A program made the position numbers and the translations under genes. 64,000 bases of DNA, taken from positions 45,660-109,659 of the forward strand of contig JAKALP010000017.1 of NCBI GenBank assembly GCA_021824175.1, in the 5' to 3' direction. This stretch comes from Deltaproteobacteria bacterium (lineage in GTDB: Bacteria > Desulfobacterota > Desulfobacteria > Desulfobacterales > Desulfosarcinaceae). Numbering within the stretch: position 1 is the first letter of the stretch; every line of letters starts with the position of its first letter. Positions 26,027-34,498 of this stretch are shown one piece after another. The notes beneath the pieces were generated by a model that worked only from the letters and a program-made list of their open reading frames with translations, had not been told where the DNA came from and did not search any database.

Positions 26027-26734
26027 TTATAACCCCAGATAAGCCTTGCGCACGGCTTCATTGACCATCAGGTGGTCGGCGCTATCGCTGAGGGTGATGC
26101 GGCCGTTTTCCAGCACATAGCCGCGGTGGGCAATTTTGAGGGCCAGGTTGGCGTTTTGCTCCACTAAAAAGAGGGTGGTGCCGTTCTTCTGGTTGATGAC
26201 GCGGAGGATTTCAAAGATTTGCTTCACTACCAGGGGCGCCAAGCCCAGGGAGGGTTCATCCAACAGAAGCAAACGGGGCCGGGCCATCAGCGCCCTGGAA
26301 ACGGCCAGCATCTGCTGCTCACCGCCGGAGAGCGTACCGCCGGGCTGGTGGCGGCGCTGGGCCAGAATGGGAAACAACTCGAAGACATACTCCAGATCCG
26401 CCTTGATCCCGTGGGCATCGGCGCGCAAAAAAGCGCCCATATCCAGGTTTTCCAGAACGCTTAAGTGGGGGAAGATGCGCCGGCCTTCGGGCACCTGGCA
26501 GATGCCCTGGGCCACGATCCGGTTAGCGGAAAGATGATGGATCGGCCGGCCCTGAAACCGAATCTCTCCGCTACGCGGCGGCACGATGCCGCAGATGGAC
26601 ATCAGGGTAGTGCTTTTGCCGGCCCCATTGGCGCCGATGAGGGTGACGATCTCGCCTTCATTGACTTCCAGGCAGACCCCTTTGAGGGCCTGGATGTTGC
26701 CGTAGTAGGTGTGGATATTTACTAATTCAAGCAT
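26027..26734 (-). CDS. livF: Branched-chain amino acid-type ABC transporter, ATP-binding protein LivF
   Basis: This 235-aa ATPase has Walker A GANGAGKST, signature LSGGEQQMLAVSRAL and Walker B LLLLDEPSLGLAPLVV. The YYGNIQALKGVCLEVNEGEIVTLIGANGAG opening and the short length identify the LivF branch. It works with LivG on the cytoplasmic face to energise uptake through LivHM. It is the last gene of the minus-strand livK-H-M-G-F cluster, and an AT-rich inverted repeat separates it from livG. It converges with the pcm gene 4 bp away. Confidence 0.93.
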   Translation of the reverse strand: MLELVNIHTYYGNIQALKGVCLEVNEGEIVTLIGANGAGKSTTLMSICGIVPPRSGEIRFQGRPIHHLSANRIVAQGICQVPEGRRIFPHLSVLENLDMGAFLRADAHGIKADLEYVFELFPILAQRRHQPGGTLSGGEQQMLAVSRALMARPRLLLLDEPSLGLAPLVVKQIFEILRVINQKNGTTLFLVEQNANLALKIAHRGYVLENGRITLSDSADHLMVNEAVRKAYLGL

Positions 26735-26767
26735 CTTTGTTGGTTGACATTGAGTTCAAGTTATAAA

Positions 26768-26893
26768 GCTGAAAGGGTTTAAAGTAGTAAAGTATTAAGT
26801 TTTAAGTTAAGGACTTTTTTTCATTTGTTTTTCAATGTCTTTTACAATGGCAGAATTCCTTAACTTTAAACTTAATACTTTACACTTAAAACT
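26768..26893. repeat. AT-rich TTTAAAGT inverted repeat within the liv operon
   Basis: The left arm, about 26768-26815, holds TTTAAAGTAGTAAAGTATTA and ends TTAAGGA. The right arm, about 26852-26893, begins TTCCTTAACTTTAAACTTAA and pairs with it, leaving a spacer of roughly 40 nt. It occupies the whole gap between livG and livF. Confidence 0.7.
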
Positions 26894-27691
26894 TTATTGT
26901 TCTTCTTCCCCCAAATACGCCTTGATCACCGCCGGATCACGGCTTATTTCTTGCGGCGTTCCCCGGGCGATCAGTTTGCCGTAATCCATTACGTAGATGC
27001 GGTCGGACAACTGCATCACCAGGCGCATGTCATGCTCGATGAGCAGAATGGCCAGGCCTTCACTGGCCTTGAGCTGATTGATCATCGTCACCAGCTCTTG
27101 GGTTTCCTGGGCGTTCATGCCCGCGGCCGGCTCATCCAGCAGTAAAACCGAAGGCTCGGTGGCCATGGCCCTTGCAATCTCCAACCGCCGCTGGGCGCCA
27201 TAGGGCAGGTTTTTAGCGAACTCGTTGACATGGCGGGCCAGGCCAAAGCGCTGCAACAGACGATAGCTCTCCTTTACTACCTGTGCTTCTTCCCGGCGCA
27301 TGGCGCTGGTGCGCAGAATAGCGCTGAATATGCCAGAGCGCAGGCGGCAGTGGCGGCCGATCATGACATTTTCGAGCACGGTCATGTTTTGAAAAAGACG
27401 GATGTTCTGAAAGGTCCGGGCAATACCGCATTCGGTCACCTGATTGGGCTTGAGCCCTTTGAGGGCCATGACCCGGCCATCAGCCGCCGTCAGCTGGATG
27501 CGGCCCTGGGTGGGGCTGTAGATGCCGGTAATGCAATTGAACAATGTGGTCTTGCCCGCGCCGTTGGGGCCGATCAGGGCCACGGTTTCACGGGGCCGCA
27601 CCACCAGGTCCACGCGCTCTACTGCGCGCAGGCCGCCAAAATCCATGGTGACCTGGGAGACTTCCAGCGCCGGCGCGGCCATATCAGCCAT
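26894..27691 (-). CDS. livG: ABC transporter ATP-binding protein LivG
   Basis: This is a 265-aa ATPase. The opening VTMDFGGLRAVERVDLVVRPRETVALIGPNGAGKTTLFNCITG, the signature NLPYGAQRRLEIARAM and LLLDEPAAGMNAQETQEL place it in the LivG branch, which has the longer C-terminal arm (DPAVIKAYLGEE). The ATG at 27691 overlaps the end of livM; upstream in-frame ATGs lie inside livM. Partner of LivF in the uptake of branched-chain amino acids or related substrates. Confidence 0.92.
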   Translation of the reverse strand: MADMAAPALEVSQVTMDFGGLRAVERVDLVVRPRETVALIGPNGAGKTTLFNCITGIYSPTQGRIQLTAADGRVMALKGLKPNQVTECGIARTFQNIRLFQNMTVLENVMIGRHCRLRSGIFSAILRTSAMRREEAQVVKESYRLLQRFGLARHVNEFAKNLPYGAQRRLEIARAMATEPSVLLLDEPAAGMNAQETQELVTMINQLKASEGLAILLIEHDMRLVMQLSDRIYVMDYGKLIARGTPQEISRDPAVIKAYLGEEEQ

Positions 27692-28928
27692 GATGCGGCT
27701 CCTCTTCTTCGGCTTCGAAAGCATAGGCCTTGCGCACATCACTGATAATACCGCCGGGCCGGAAGACCATCATGAGCACCAGAATGGCGCCAAAGAGCAG
27801 CCAGCGGTAATCGGCATACTCCTTGAGCAATTCGGGCAGCAGCACCATGATGAGCCCGCCGATCATGACGCCGGGAATCGATCCCATGCCGCCCAGCACG
27901 ACGATGCACAGGATCATGATCGACTCCCAGATGGTAAAGCTATACGGGTTGATGAATTTCTGCTTGGCCGCAAATACAACTCCGGCCGTGCCGGCCCAGG
28001 TGGAACCCAGCGCAAAGGCGCTGAGTTTGGCTTTGGTCTTGTCGATGCCCATGGCCTGACAGGCGATCTCATCTTCGCGCAACGCCACCCAGGCCCGGCC
28101 GACCCGGGAATTCTCCAGCCGCCGCACCACGACCACCGTCAGCGTGGTCAAGGCGATCATCAGGTAGTAAATGAAGGTATGCGTCTGCTGCAGCGTCAGG
28201 CTCAGGCCGAACAAACCAGGCGGCGCGATATTATCGATGCCGCTGGGGCCAAAGGAGAAGTCGTTCCAATTCTCCAGCATCAGACGGATGATTTCACCAA
28301 AGCCCAGGGTGACGATGGCCAGATAATCGCCGCGCAGGCGCAGCACGGGCAGGGCCAGCAGAATACCGAAGAGCGCGCCCAGACCGGCCCCGATGGGCAA
28401 TACGGTCCAGAAGCCCAGGCCGAAGTGGTGATTGAGCAGCGCGTAGCTGTAGGCCCCCACGGCGAAGAAGGCGGCATATCCCAGATTTAACAGCCCGGCC
28501 AGGCCCACCACGATGTTCAGGCCCAGGCCCAGCACCACGTAGATCAGCACATTGGTCATCAGGATGGTGCGGTTCCAGGAGAAGATCAAGGGCAAGGCCA
28601 GCAGGAAGACAAGGGCCAGTCCCATGGCCGGTCGCCGAACCGAGGGGGTCTGGAAGATCTCGCGCGGGCGCTGCAGCAGGTGGGAGACCAGGCCGCGGGT
28701 TTGAATATCCATAACGGTTTGCCGGGCGCTGGCTTGCCTGCGCCGCAGCAGATACCGCCATGCAAAGGACAAGATAAAGACGGCGCCGCCCACCCAGACC
28801 AGGCGTTCCCAGCGCCACTGGATGGTGTGATCGATGGTATTGACCCGGATCACCATGATGGGAAAGGTGAGCAGCATGAACCAGAGAGCGGAGAGAAGAG
28901 ATTTTTTAATTTCGCCTATGTTGATCAT
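27684..28928 (-). CDS. livM: ABC transporter permease LivM
   Basis: This is a 414-aa inner-membrane permease. About 100 N-terminal residues (two membrane segments and a basic linker) precede the usual LivM core with VLGLGLNIVVGLAGLLNLGYAAFFAVGAYSYALL and the EAA-like loop RGDYLAIVTLGFGEIIRLML. The extension matches the DUF3382-type N-terminus of long LivM proteins. It pairs with LivH to form the channel. The stop overlaps the livG start; an AT-rich repeat lies between it and livH. Confidence 0.92.
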   Translation of the reverse strand: MINIGEIKKSLLSALWFMLLTFPIMVIRVNTIDHTIQWRWERLVWVGGAVFILSFAWRYLLRRRQASARQTVMDIQTRGLVSHLLQRPREIFQTPSVRRPAMGLALVFLLALPLIFSWNRTILMTNVLIYVVLGLGLNIVVGLAGLLNLGYAAFFAVGAYSYALLNHHFGLGFWTVLPIGAGLGALFGILLALPVLRLRGDYLAIVTLGFGEIIRLMLENWNDFSFGPSGIDNIAPPGLFGLSLTLQQTHTFIYYLMIALTTLTVVVVRRLENSRVGRAWVALREDEIACQAMGIDKTKAKLSAFALGSTWAGTAGVVFAAKQKFINPYSFTIWESIMILCIVVLGGMGSIPGVMIGGLIMVLLPELLKEYADYRWLLFGAILVLMMVFRPGGIISDVRKAYAFEAEEEEPHHG

Positions 28929-28956
28929 GAGCTCTTTTATGGCGCTTTGGTGGTTT

Positions 28957-29098
28957 GAGTTTTAAGTTTAAAGTAGTAAAGTATTAAGTTAAGGAATTCT
29001 ATCGATTATGAAGGTGATAGTTTAGAGTATCTGGTTATCAAATGACAGAATACCACAACTTAAAACTTTACTACTTTACACTTTAAACTTTATACTGA
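28957..29098. repeat. AT-rich TTTAAAGT inverted repeat between livH and livM
   Basis: The left arm (28957-28998) runs TTTTAAGTTTAAAGTAGTAA and ends TTAAGGAATT. The right arm (29050-29098) runs ACTTAAAACTTTACTACTTT. It fills the livM-livH gap in the same way as the element at 26768. Confidence 0.7.
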
Positions 29099-29104
29099 CT
29101 TTTA

Positions 29105-30013
29105 TCACACCTTCTCCATCGCCTTACGTCCCAAAATCCCCGACGGCCGGAAAATCAAAATCAACACCAGGAAGAGAAAGGCGAAGGCGTCTTCATAGTC
29201 GCTGGAGACATAACCAGTGAAAAAGCTTTCGGTCCAACCCAGCACCAGGCTGCCCAGCACGGCGCCGGGCAGGCTGCCAATGCCGCCCAAAACCGCGGCC
29301 ACAAAGGCTTTGATGCCGGCCAAAAAGCCGATGTAGAAATTGATCTGGCCGACGTGGGAAGCGATCAGCACGCCGCCCAGGGCGGCCGTGGCTGAGCCCA
29401 GTACAAAAGTGGTGGAGATGACGCGGTCCACATCCACGCCCAGCAACTGAGCCATCTCCCGGTCCTGGGCCGTGGCGCGCATGGCTTTGCCCATGCGGGT
29501 GAATTTGATCAGCAGGGTCAGTCCAGCCATCACGATAGCCGTGGTGGCGTAGATCACGATCTCCGATGGCCGGATGAAGCGGGCCGCTGGTTTTAGAAAA
29601 GCAAAGTCGGGAATCAAATTGGGAAAGGGCAGAAAGTTGGCGGTTTGGGCCAGGCGCACATAGTTTTGTAAAAACAGCGACATGCCGATGGCGCTGAGCA
29701 GGGCCGACAGGCGTGGGGCCTTGCGCAACGGCTTGTAGGCGATCTTCTCCATGGTCCAGCCGTAGGCCGCGGCATAAAGCATGGCCACAATGGCCGCGAT
29801 CACCAGCACGGCCGTGCCGTTCCAGCCGGCGAACGTCAACACGCCGATAACGATCAGGGCTGTAAAAGCGCCGATCATGTAGATCTCACCATGGGCAAAA
29901 TTGATCAACTCAATGATGCCATATACCATGGTGTAGCCCAGGGCGATGAGGGCATAAATACTTCCCCGGGTCAAGCCGCCGAGGAAGAGTTGAAAGAAGT
30001 AATCGAAATTCAT
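29105..30013 (-). CDS. livH: ABC transporter permease LivH
   Basis: This 302-aa integral membrane protein has the LivH core GGLTRGSIYALIALGYTMVYGIIELINFAHGEIYMIGAF and GMSLFLQNYVRL, then FVAAVLGGIGSLPGAVLGSLVLGW. It forms the membrane channel with LivM. ATG 30013 overlaps the livK stop (ATGA), which fixes the start; the longer in-frame version runs back into livK. This means binding protein and permease are translationally coupled. Confidence 0.93.
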   Translation of the reverse strand: MNFDYFFQLFLGGLTRGSIYALIALGYTMVYGIIELINFAHGEIYMIGAFTALIVIGVLTFAGWNGTAVLVIAAIVAMLYAAAYGWTMEKIAYKPLRKAPRLSALLSAIGMSLFLQNYVRLAQTANFLPFPNLIPDFAFLKPAARFIRPSEIVIYATTAIVMAGLTLLIKFTRMGKAMRATAQDREMAQLLGVDVDRVISTTFVLGSATAALGGVLIASHVGQINFYIGFLAGIKAFVAAVLGGIGSLPGAVLGSLVLGWTESFFTGYVSSDYEDAFAFLFLVLILIFRPSGILGRKAMEKV

Positions 30014-31188
30014 CTTACTTCTACATACTTCCCGCTTTGAACCTGATACATGGCAAAACCCACGCCGATGGCGTCGCCGCGGGCATCGAACTTGATGATG
30101 CCCAAGGGCGTGGCCACCCATTCACTTCGCAAGGCATTGACCAGATCGTCGTAATTGGTGGAACAGGATTTTTCAAAGGCATTGATCAGGGCCAGGATGG
30201 CGGCATAGGCATTGAGGTAGAAGGCGCCCGGCTCTTCGCCGTATTTGGCCTTGTGGGCCGCGATGGCTTCAATGGCGATGGGGTTCTGGGTGGTGTCCAC
30301 CGGGCCGGTGGCGTAAACGCCTTCGGCGTACTCACCGGCCACTTTGATGAAGGTGTCGTCTTTGACGCCGTCATCGGAGATGAATAAAGTAGTCATGGCC
30401 TTTTTGCGCATCTGGGCCACGATCTTGGAGGCTTCGGGGTGGTAACCGCCGTAGATCACGGCTTCGGCGCCGGCCTGGTTGATCTTGTTGACGATGGCCG
30501 AATAATCCACCGCGCCCGGCGTGATGCCTTCGAAAAGAACAACTTCACCGCGGCTATCGGCTTCGACAAACCTCTTGGCAAACTCCGCCAAACCCTTGCC
30601 ATAATCGCCTTTATCGTGCAGCACGGCGATCTTCTTCGCCTTGAGCACATCCAGGACAAAGGCCACTTCCAGCTTGGCCTGGGCGTCATCAGCCGCGATG
30701 GTGCGGAAGAAATTGGGATATTCGCCGCTTTGGGTCAGGGCCGGGTTGGTGGCCGACGGCGACATGGTGACGATTTTGGATTCTTTATAGATTCCCAAAG
30801 CCGCCTTGGTGGCTCCGGAGCAGATATGGCCCAGCACGGCCTGGGCGCCCTCTCCCACCACCTTGGTGGCGGAGTTGGTGGCGATTTCCGGCTTGCACAC
30901 ATCATCTTCGATGATCAGCTCTACTTTACGGCCATTGACTCCGCAGACGCTGTTGCGTTGGGCCACAACCAACTCCGCGGCCCGTACCGTGGGAATGCCG
31001 TAGGAAGCCAAATCGCCGCTGTGAGATCCCACCACCGCGATTTTGATAGGAGGCAGAGCTTGCGCTTTCTGAGTTTTGGACGCATCCTGCTTTTGCGCGC
31101 AGCCTGCCATGATGCATGCGGTGGCAACGATCACCGCCAGAGCCAAAATCTTAGGAATGCTTCTTCCACCTATCCAGCGATTCTTCAT
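30010..31188 (-). CDS. livK: Branched-chain amino acid-type ABC transporter substrate-binding lipoprotein LivK
   Basis: This 392-aa exported protein has an N-terminal signal ending in the lipobox IMAGC, so it is probably anchored to the membrane and open to the periplasm. The ligand-binding fold follows: IKIAVVGSHSGDLASYGIPTVRAAELVV, VLGHICSGATKAALGIY and YGGYHPEASKIVAQMRKK. The family binds branched-chain amino acids, amides or short acids; the specificity cannot be read. A good AAGGAG precedes the ATG. It leads the livK-H-M-G-F operon, with a promoter predicted 104 bp upstream. Confidence 0.92.
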   Translation of the reverse strand: MKNRWIGGRSIPKILALAVIVATACIMAGCAQKQDASKTQKAQALPPIKIAVVGSHSGDLASYGIPTVRAAELVVAQRNSVCGVNGRKVELIIEDDVCKPEIATNSATKVVGEGAQAVLGHICSGATKAALGIYKESKIVTMSPSATNPALTQSGEYPNFFRTIAADDAQAKLEVAFVLDVLKAKKIAVLHDKGDYGKGLAEFAKRFVEADSRGEVVLFEGITPGAVDYSAIVNKINQAGAEAVIYGGYHPEASKIVAQMRKKAMTTLFISDDGVKDDTFIKVAGEYAEGVYATGPVDTTQNPIAIEAIAAHKAKYGEEPGAFYLNAYAAILALINAFEKSCSTNYDDLVNALRSEWVATPLGIIKFDARGDAIGVGFAMYQVQSGKYVEVR

Positions 31189-31291
31189 CTATGTCTCCTT
31201 TGCGTCGAAGTGATCTTGAAGCCACCGCGAATCCATTGGCTCCTCCGCGACACCACCATTAAGGCTTAAGCTTGGATGCGTAAGGGAGTCA

Positions 31292-31320
31292 TATATATTA
31301 CACGCCGATTTTGCAAGCAA
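31292..31320 (-). promoter_or_regulatory. Predicted sigma70 promoter of livKHMGF
   Basis: Read on the minus strand, TTGCTT (31320-31315) and TATATA (31297-31292) are 17 bp apart. Transcription would begin near 31285, giving an untranslated leader of about 97 nt. The 361-bp livK-nadK gap holds this and no recognisable repeat; I see no clear promoter for nadK, which has only an AAGGAG ribosome site. Confidence 0.5.
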
Positions 31321-31549
31321 CCGTGGGCGATTGGGCCGACACCGCATTATCTACGCTCAAAATCCTTGATACCCGATCACTGCTTTGTGTATAACGCATA
31401 ACGTTTGCGGGAAAATCGGTCTTCATTGTGGATCTTTATTTTCCCTCAGCATTTGCCACAGATCGAGCTCGAAGGGATGGGCTGATCCGGACAGGAGCTG
31501 ACTGCAAGCTCAACGATTCAACCCGCCCTCCAACCCAAGGAGCAATCCA

Positions 31550-32407
31550 ATGGCCCCAACCATCGGACTGGTAGTCAAACCGGATGCCGCGGCTCGGCAG
31601 CACGCGGATGCGCTGGAGCAATGGCTTCAGGCCAAGGGGTGTGCCGTGGTGCGCGTGGCCAGCGATGCTTCGCCTCTGTCCGATGCCCGCCCTGGTCAAA
31701 ATCCGCCACCCAAGGACCTGGCCTTTGTGGTGGTCTTGGGCGGCGACGGCACCTTTTTAAGCGCCGTGCGCTGGCTGGGCGACCATCAGGTGCCGCTGTT
31801 GGGCATCAAATTTGGTGAGCTGGGATTTCTGGCCGAAGCCGGCGAAGAACAGATCAATTCCGCCGTGGAGATGGTCCTCAACAACCAGTACAGCACCCGG
31901 CCGCGCATGCGCCTGGAGGTGGAGGTGTGGCAGGATCAGAATCGGGTGGCCGGCGAAACCGTGCTCAATGATGTAGTGATCAACAAGGGCGCCCTGGCCC
32001 GGCTGGCCTTGATCAAAACCTTTGTCAACGACCGCTATTTGACCGATTACCGGGCCGACGGCCTGATCGTGGCCACGCCCACCGGGTCCACGGCTTATTC
32101 GCTGTCGGCCGGCGGACCCATCATGCATCCCCATGTGCCGGGCATCCTCATCACGCCCATCTGTCCTTTTACTTTGACCAACCGGCCCATGATCGTACCA
32201 GACACGGCCCAAATCAAAATCCAATTGACTGAAAAGTCGGCCGACATCATGCTGACCTTTGACGGCCAAGTAGGGCTGCCCATTGACGAGCATCATGTCA
32301 TCACGGTGCGCAAGGCGGCCTCGCCCGTGCAGTTGATCACCCTGCCCGGACGCAGCTTTTTTGACGTGCTGCGCACCAAGCTGAAATGGGGCGGCAGCCG
32401 GCCGTAA
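31550..32407 (+). CDS. nadK: NAD kinase
   Basis: This 285-aa enzyme has the NAD kinase motif VVLGGDGTFLSAVRW, then GIKFGELGFLAEAG, VLNDVVINKGALARLALIKT and ADGLIVATPTGSTAYSLSAGGPIMHP. It phosphorylates NAD to NADP. AAGGAG lies 8 nt before the ATG. The NE/ND region and the C-terminal all-beta domain are intact and the length is normal. It stands alone, divergent from livK. Confidence 0.95.
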   Translation: MAPTIGLVVKPDAAARQHADALEQWLQAKGCAVVRVASDASPLSDARPGQNPPPKDLAFVVVLGGDGTFLSAVRWLGDHQVPLLGIKFGELGFLAEAGEEQINSAVEMVLNNQYSTRPRMRLEVEVWQDQNRVAGETVLNDVVINKGALARLALIKTFVNDRYLTDYRADGLIVATPTGSTAYSLSAGGPIMHPHVPGILITPICPFTLTNRPMIVPDTAQIKIQLTEKSADIMLTFDGQVGLPIDEHHVITVRKAASPVQLITLPGRSFFDVLRTKLKWGGSRP

Positions 32408-32456
32408 CAGCACTTCTATCAGACGATTTTAACCCAAACGACAAATGGAGGGCAGA

Positions 32457-32948
32457 ATGCGCAAGGTGGTATGGATTACGGTAATTATTCTCTTTGCTTT
32501 TGGCTCCATGGGTATCGCGAGTGACAAAACCTCCCAGGGCACGCCGGCCCCTTTAAAACCCATCCCCCAAAAGATCACCGCGCCGTTTAAAACCCAGGGC
32601 GCCCAATCGACTCCTCAGCCGACGCCCCAGGCAACCATGAAAATCACGGTGGTCGGCGCCGATATTCGCAACAACGGCTATACCATCGAAATCCGCAATG
32701 ATTCAGCGAGCGCGTGCGGGACGCTGAATGTCAACACCTTCAAGGGCGCCAACGACAAACCGTATGCCTCACCCGCTGGCGGCGTGAGCGTCCCGAGCCT
32801 GGCCGCGGGCGCAAGCACTCAAATCACCATTGATCAGCCGCAGGGGTGGAACACGGGTTATACGGTTTTGGTTGTTGAAGTCCGAACCCAGGTCGGCGGA
32901 CAAAATGCCGTAGTGGGCCAGAGAGCTTTTGGCATTCCAGCGCTGTAG
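32457..32948 (+). CDS. Secreted hypothetical protein
   Basis: This 163-aa protein starts MRKVVWITVIILFAFGSMGIAS, a signal peptide. A Pro/Gln/Thr-rich linker follows (SDKTSQGTPAPLKPIPQ...). A roughly 90-residue beta-rich domain then has VVGADIRNNGYTIEIRNDSASACGTLNVN and SLAAGASTQITIDQPQGW, resembling an Ig-like/CARDB-style fold. GGAGGG precedes ATG 32457; an in-frame ATG at 32445 overlaps that site. Its last 180 bp overlap antisense to the extended tail of the M48 pseudogene. Function unknown; periplasmic or secreted. Confidence 0.65.
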   Translation: MRKVVWITVIILFAFGSMGIASDKTSQGTPAPLKPIPQKITAPFKTQGAQSTPQPTPQATMKITVVGADIRNNGYTIEIRNDSASACGTLNVNTFKGANDKPYASPAGGVSVPSLAAGASTQITIDQPQGWNTGYTVLVVEVRTQVGGQNAVVGQRAFGIPAL

Positions 32949-33476
32949 AATCCCATTCGCTGGGTGTGTGCCATCACCGAGAGGTTGGAATCGTCCTTTG
33001 CTCCGCGCCTTTTCATAATAAGGCAACGCTTCGGGCAGATAACGTTGAATGTCAGCGATGCGCGTCTGGGGCGCCGGGTGGGTCGAGAGCAGCTCTGGCG
33101 GCCGGGAACCGCCTTCTTGGCTCATGCGCTGCCAAAAGGGAATTGCCTCGCGGGGATCATAACCGGCCATGGCCATCAGCACCAGGCCGATGCGGTCCGC
33201 TTCGCTTTCCTGCAGGCGGCTGTAAGGCAGCAGCAGGCCGACATTGGCGATCTTCATGCCGACCTTGCGCACCATGGCCGCATTGGCCGAGTCGCTGGAG
33301 AGTTTGCTCTTTTTCAAAGTGTCGCTGTACTGCTGATCGGCCATGCTGGCCAGTTCGCTGTTGGAGACCAGTTGCAGGCTTTCGCGGCCGGTGATGGGCA
33401 CGGTGGCGCAAGCCATAATCAAGACTATGGACAACAACAGCCACCGGTGGAAGTAATGATTGCTTTGCAGCGCCAT
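32769..33476 (-). pseudogene. M48-type metallopeptidase remnant with internal deletion
   Basis: The 235-aa reading frame begins MALQSNHYFHRWLLLSIVLIMACATVPITGRESLQLV with a lipoprotein-like signal, as in M48 peptidases. It then passes from KVGMKIA directly to NVGLLLPYSRLQESEADRIGL. Family members have roughly 100 residues between these parts, including the zinc-binding HEXXH, so the catalytic core is missing in frame. The C-terminus reads on about 70 residues beyond the usual end into the antisense strand of the secreted protein gene, suggesting loss of the normal stop. GGAGG precedes the ATG. It is a decayed gene or, less likely, a non-catalytic paralogue. Confidence 0.7.
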
Positions 33477-33545
33477 GGCAGGCCTCCTTTGGAACCGCCG
33501 CCGGTCTTGCCGCCTGACTCGACGAAAAGACCTGACGGGCAACTA

Positions 33546-34394
33546 TCAAACTTTAGCTTCGATCACCAACATCAGAATGCGTACGCCGACCAATCCCAAC
33601 GCTATGGCCAGGCTTCGAACGATCCAAGTCCCTTTGAGGAACTGGGACAAGCGGGCGCCAACCTGTGCGCCTATCACCACGCCAATGGCCAACGATATCA
33701 TGTGGTGCACGCCATGACCAAAGCTGCCGTTGATGATGTGTACGATGGTGCCGGTCAAGGCCATGATCACCAGAATAAAATGGGAAGTAGCCGTAGCGAC
33801 ATGAATGGGAAAATTCAGGAAATAAACCAGGGCCGGCACATGGATAATGCCACCGCCAATGCCTAAAAAACTTGAGACGTACCCAACAAAGAGGCTGATC
33901 ACAATGCCGATCCAGGGATTGAAGGCGTAATCGAACTGGACCCCGTCGGCTTCCACCAGATGCCTGATCATCTGATGCTTGTCCGGATGATAGACCTGGC
34001 GGCTGTTCTCAGCCAGATTGGGCCGCAGGTTGAGAAATACCGCGGCCGCCAGAAGCATGATGCCAAAGATCCCATCGAACAGGCGGCGCGGCACGCCGCC
34101 GCTGTTGAGGGCTCCAAGTATGGAGCCGGGGATGGTTGCCAGGGCAAAGATCAGGCCGGACTTATAGTCAATGCGCCGCATGAAGGCGTAGGCCCCCGAG
34201 CCGGACAGGGCGTTCAGGCACACAACGGCCAGTGAAATACTGGTCAGCAATTCTGGACTTTTATCGGGAAAAAGCAATAAGAGGATAGGCATCAGCACGA
34301 ATCCGCCGCCGGCGCCAATCAATGTGCCGTAGGCGCCGACGGCAAACCCCAGGGCGATGAAGGCAAGATATGCTTCCGAAGCGAAATGGGTCAT
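33546..34394 (-). CDS. TSUP-family permease (TauE/SafE-like)
   Basis: This is a 282-aa inner-membrane protein with about eight hydrophobic segments. GAYGTLIGAGGGFVLMPILLLLF and the second-half counterpart GYVSSFLGIGGGIIHVPALVYFL are the paired signature repeats of TauE/SafE permeases. Members move sulfonates, sulfite or other anions; the substrate here is not identifiable. ATG 34394 follows TAGGAG. The sequence is divergent from ilvD, with 104 bp between them. Confidence 0.87.
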   Translation of the reverse strand: MTHFASEAYLAFIALGFAVGAYGTLIGAGGGFVLMPILLLLFPDKSPELLTSISLAVVCLNALSGSGAYAFMRRIDYKSGLIFALATIPGSILGALNSGGVPRRLFDGIFGIMLLAAAVFLNLRPNLAENSRQVYHPDKHQMIRHLVEADGVQFDYAFNPWIGIVISLFVGYVSSFLGIGGGIIHVPALVYFLNFPIHVATATSHFILVIMALTGTIVHIINGSFGHGVHHMISLAIGVVIGAQVGARLSQFLKGTWIVRSLAIALGLVGVRILMLVIEAKV

Positions 34395-34440
34395 GATATG
34401 GCTCCTATAGTGATGGAATCGGTCCGCTTGCATGGCAGGC

Positions 34441-34466
34441 TTGACGAATGCATTTGTATATATAAT
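34441..34466 (+). promoter_or_regulatory. Possible promoter of ilvD
   Basis: TTGACG (34441-34446) and a perfect TATAAT (34461-34466) are present, but the spacing of 14 bp is short. An extended -10 reading is possible. It lies in the divergent ilvD/TSUP gap. Confidence 0.35.
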
Positions 34467-34498
34467 CGACGCCGAGGAAAAGTAAAGGAGATGAACCG

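Noticed and set aside
27522..28490. A 322-aa plus-strand frame opposite livG and livM
   Set aside because: Antisense shadow of two clear transporter genes, His/Gln-rich, without a start signal.
32964..33866. A 300-aa plus-strand frame opposite the M48 remnant and the TSUP gene
   Set aside because: It spans two real minus-strand genes and reads His- and Gln-rich antisense; no domain is recognisable.
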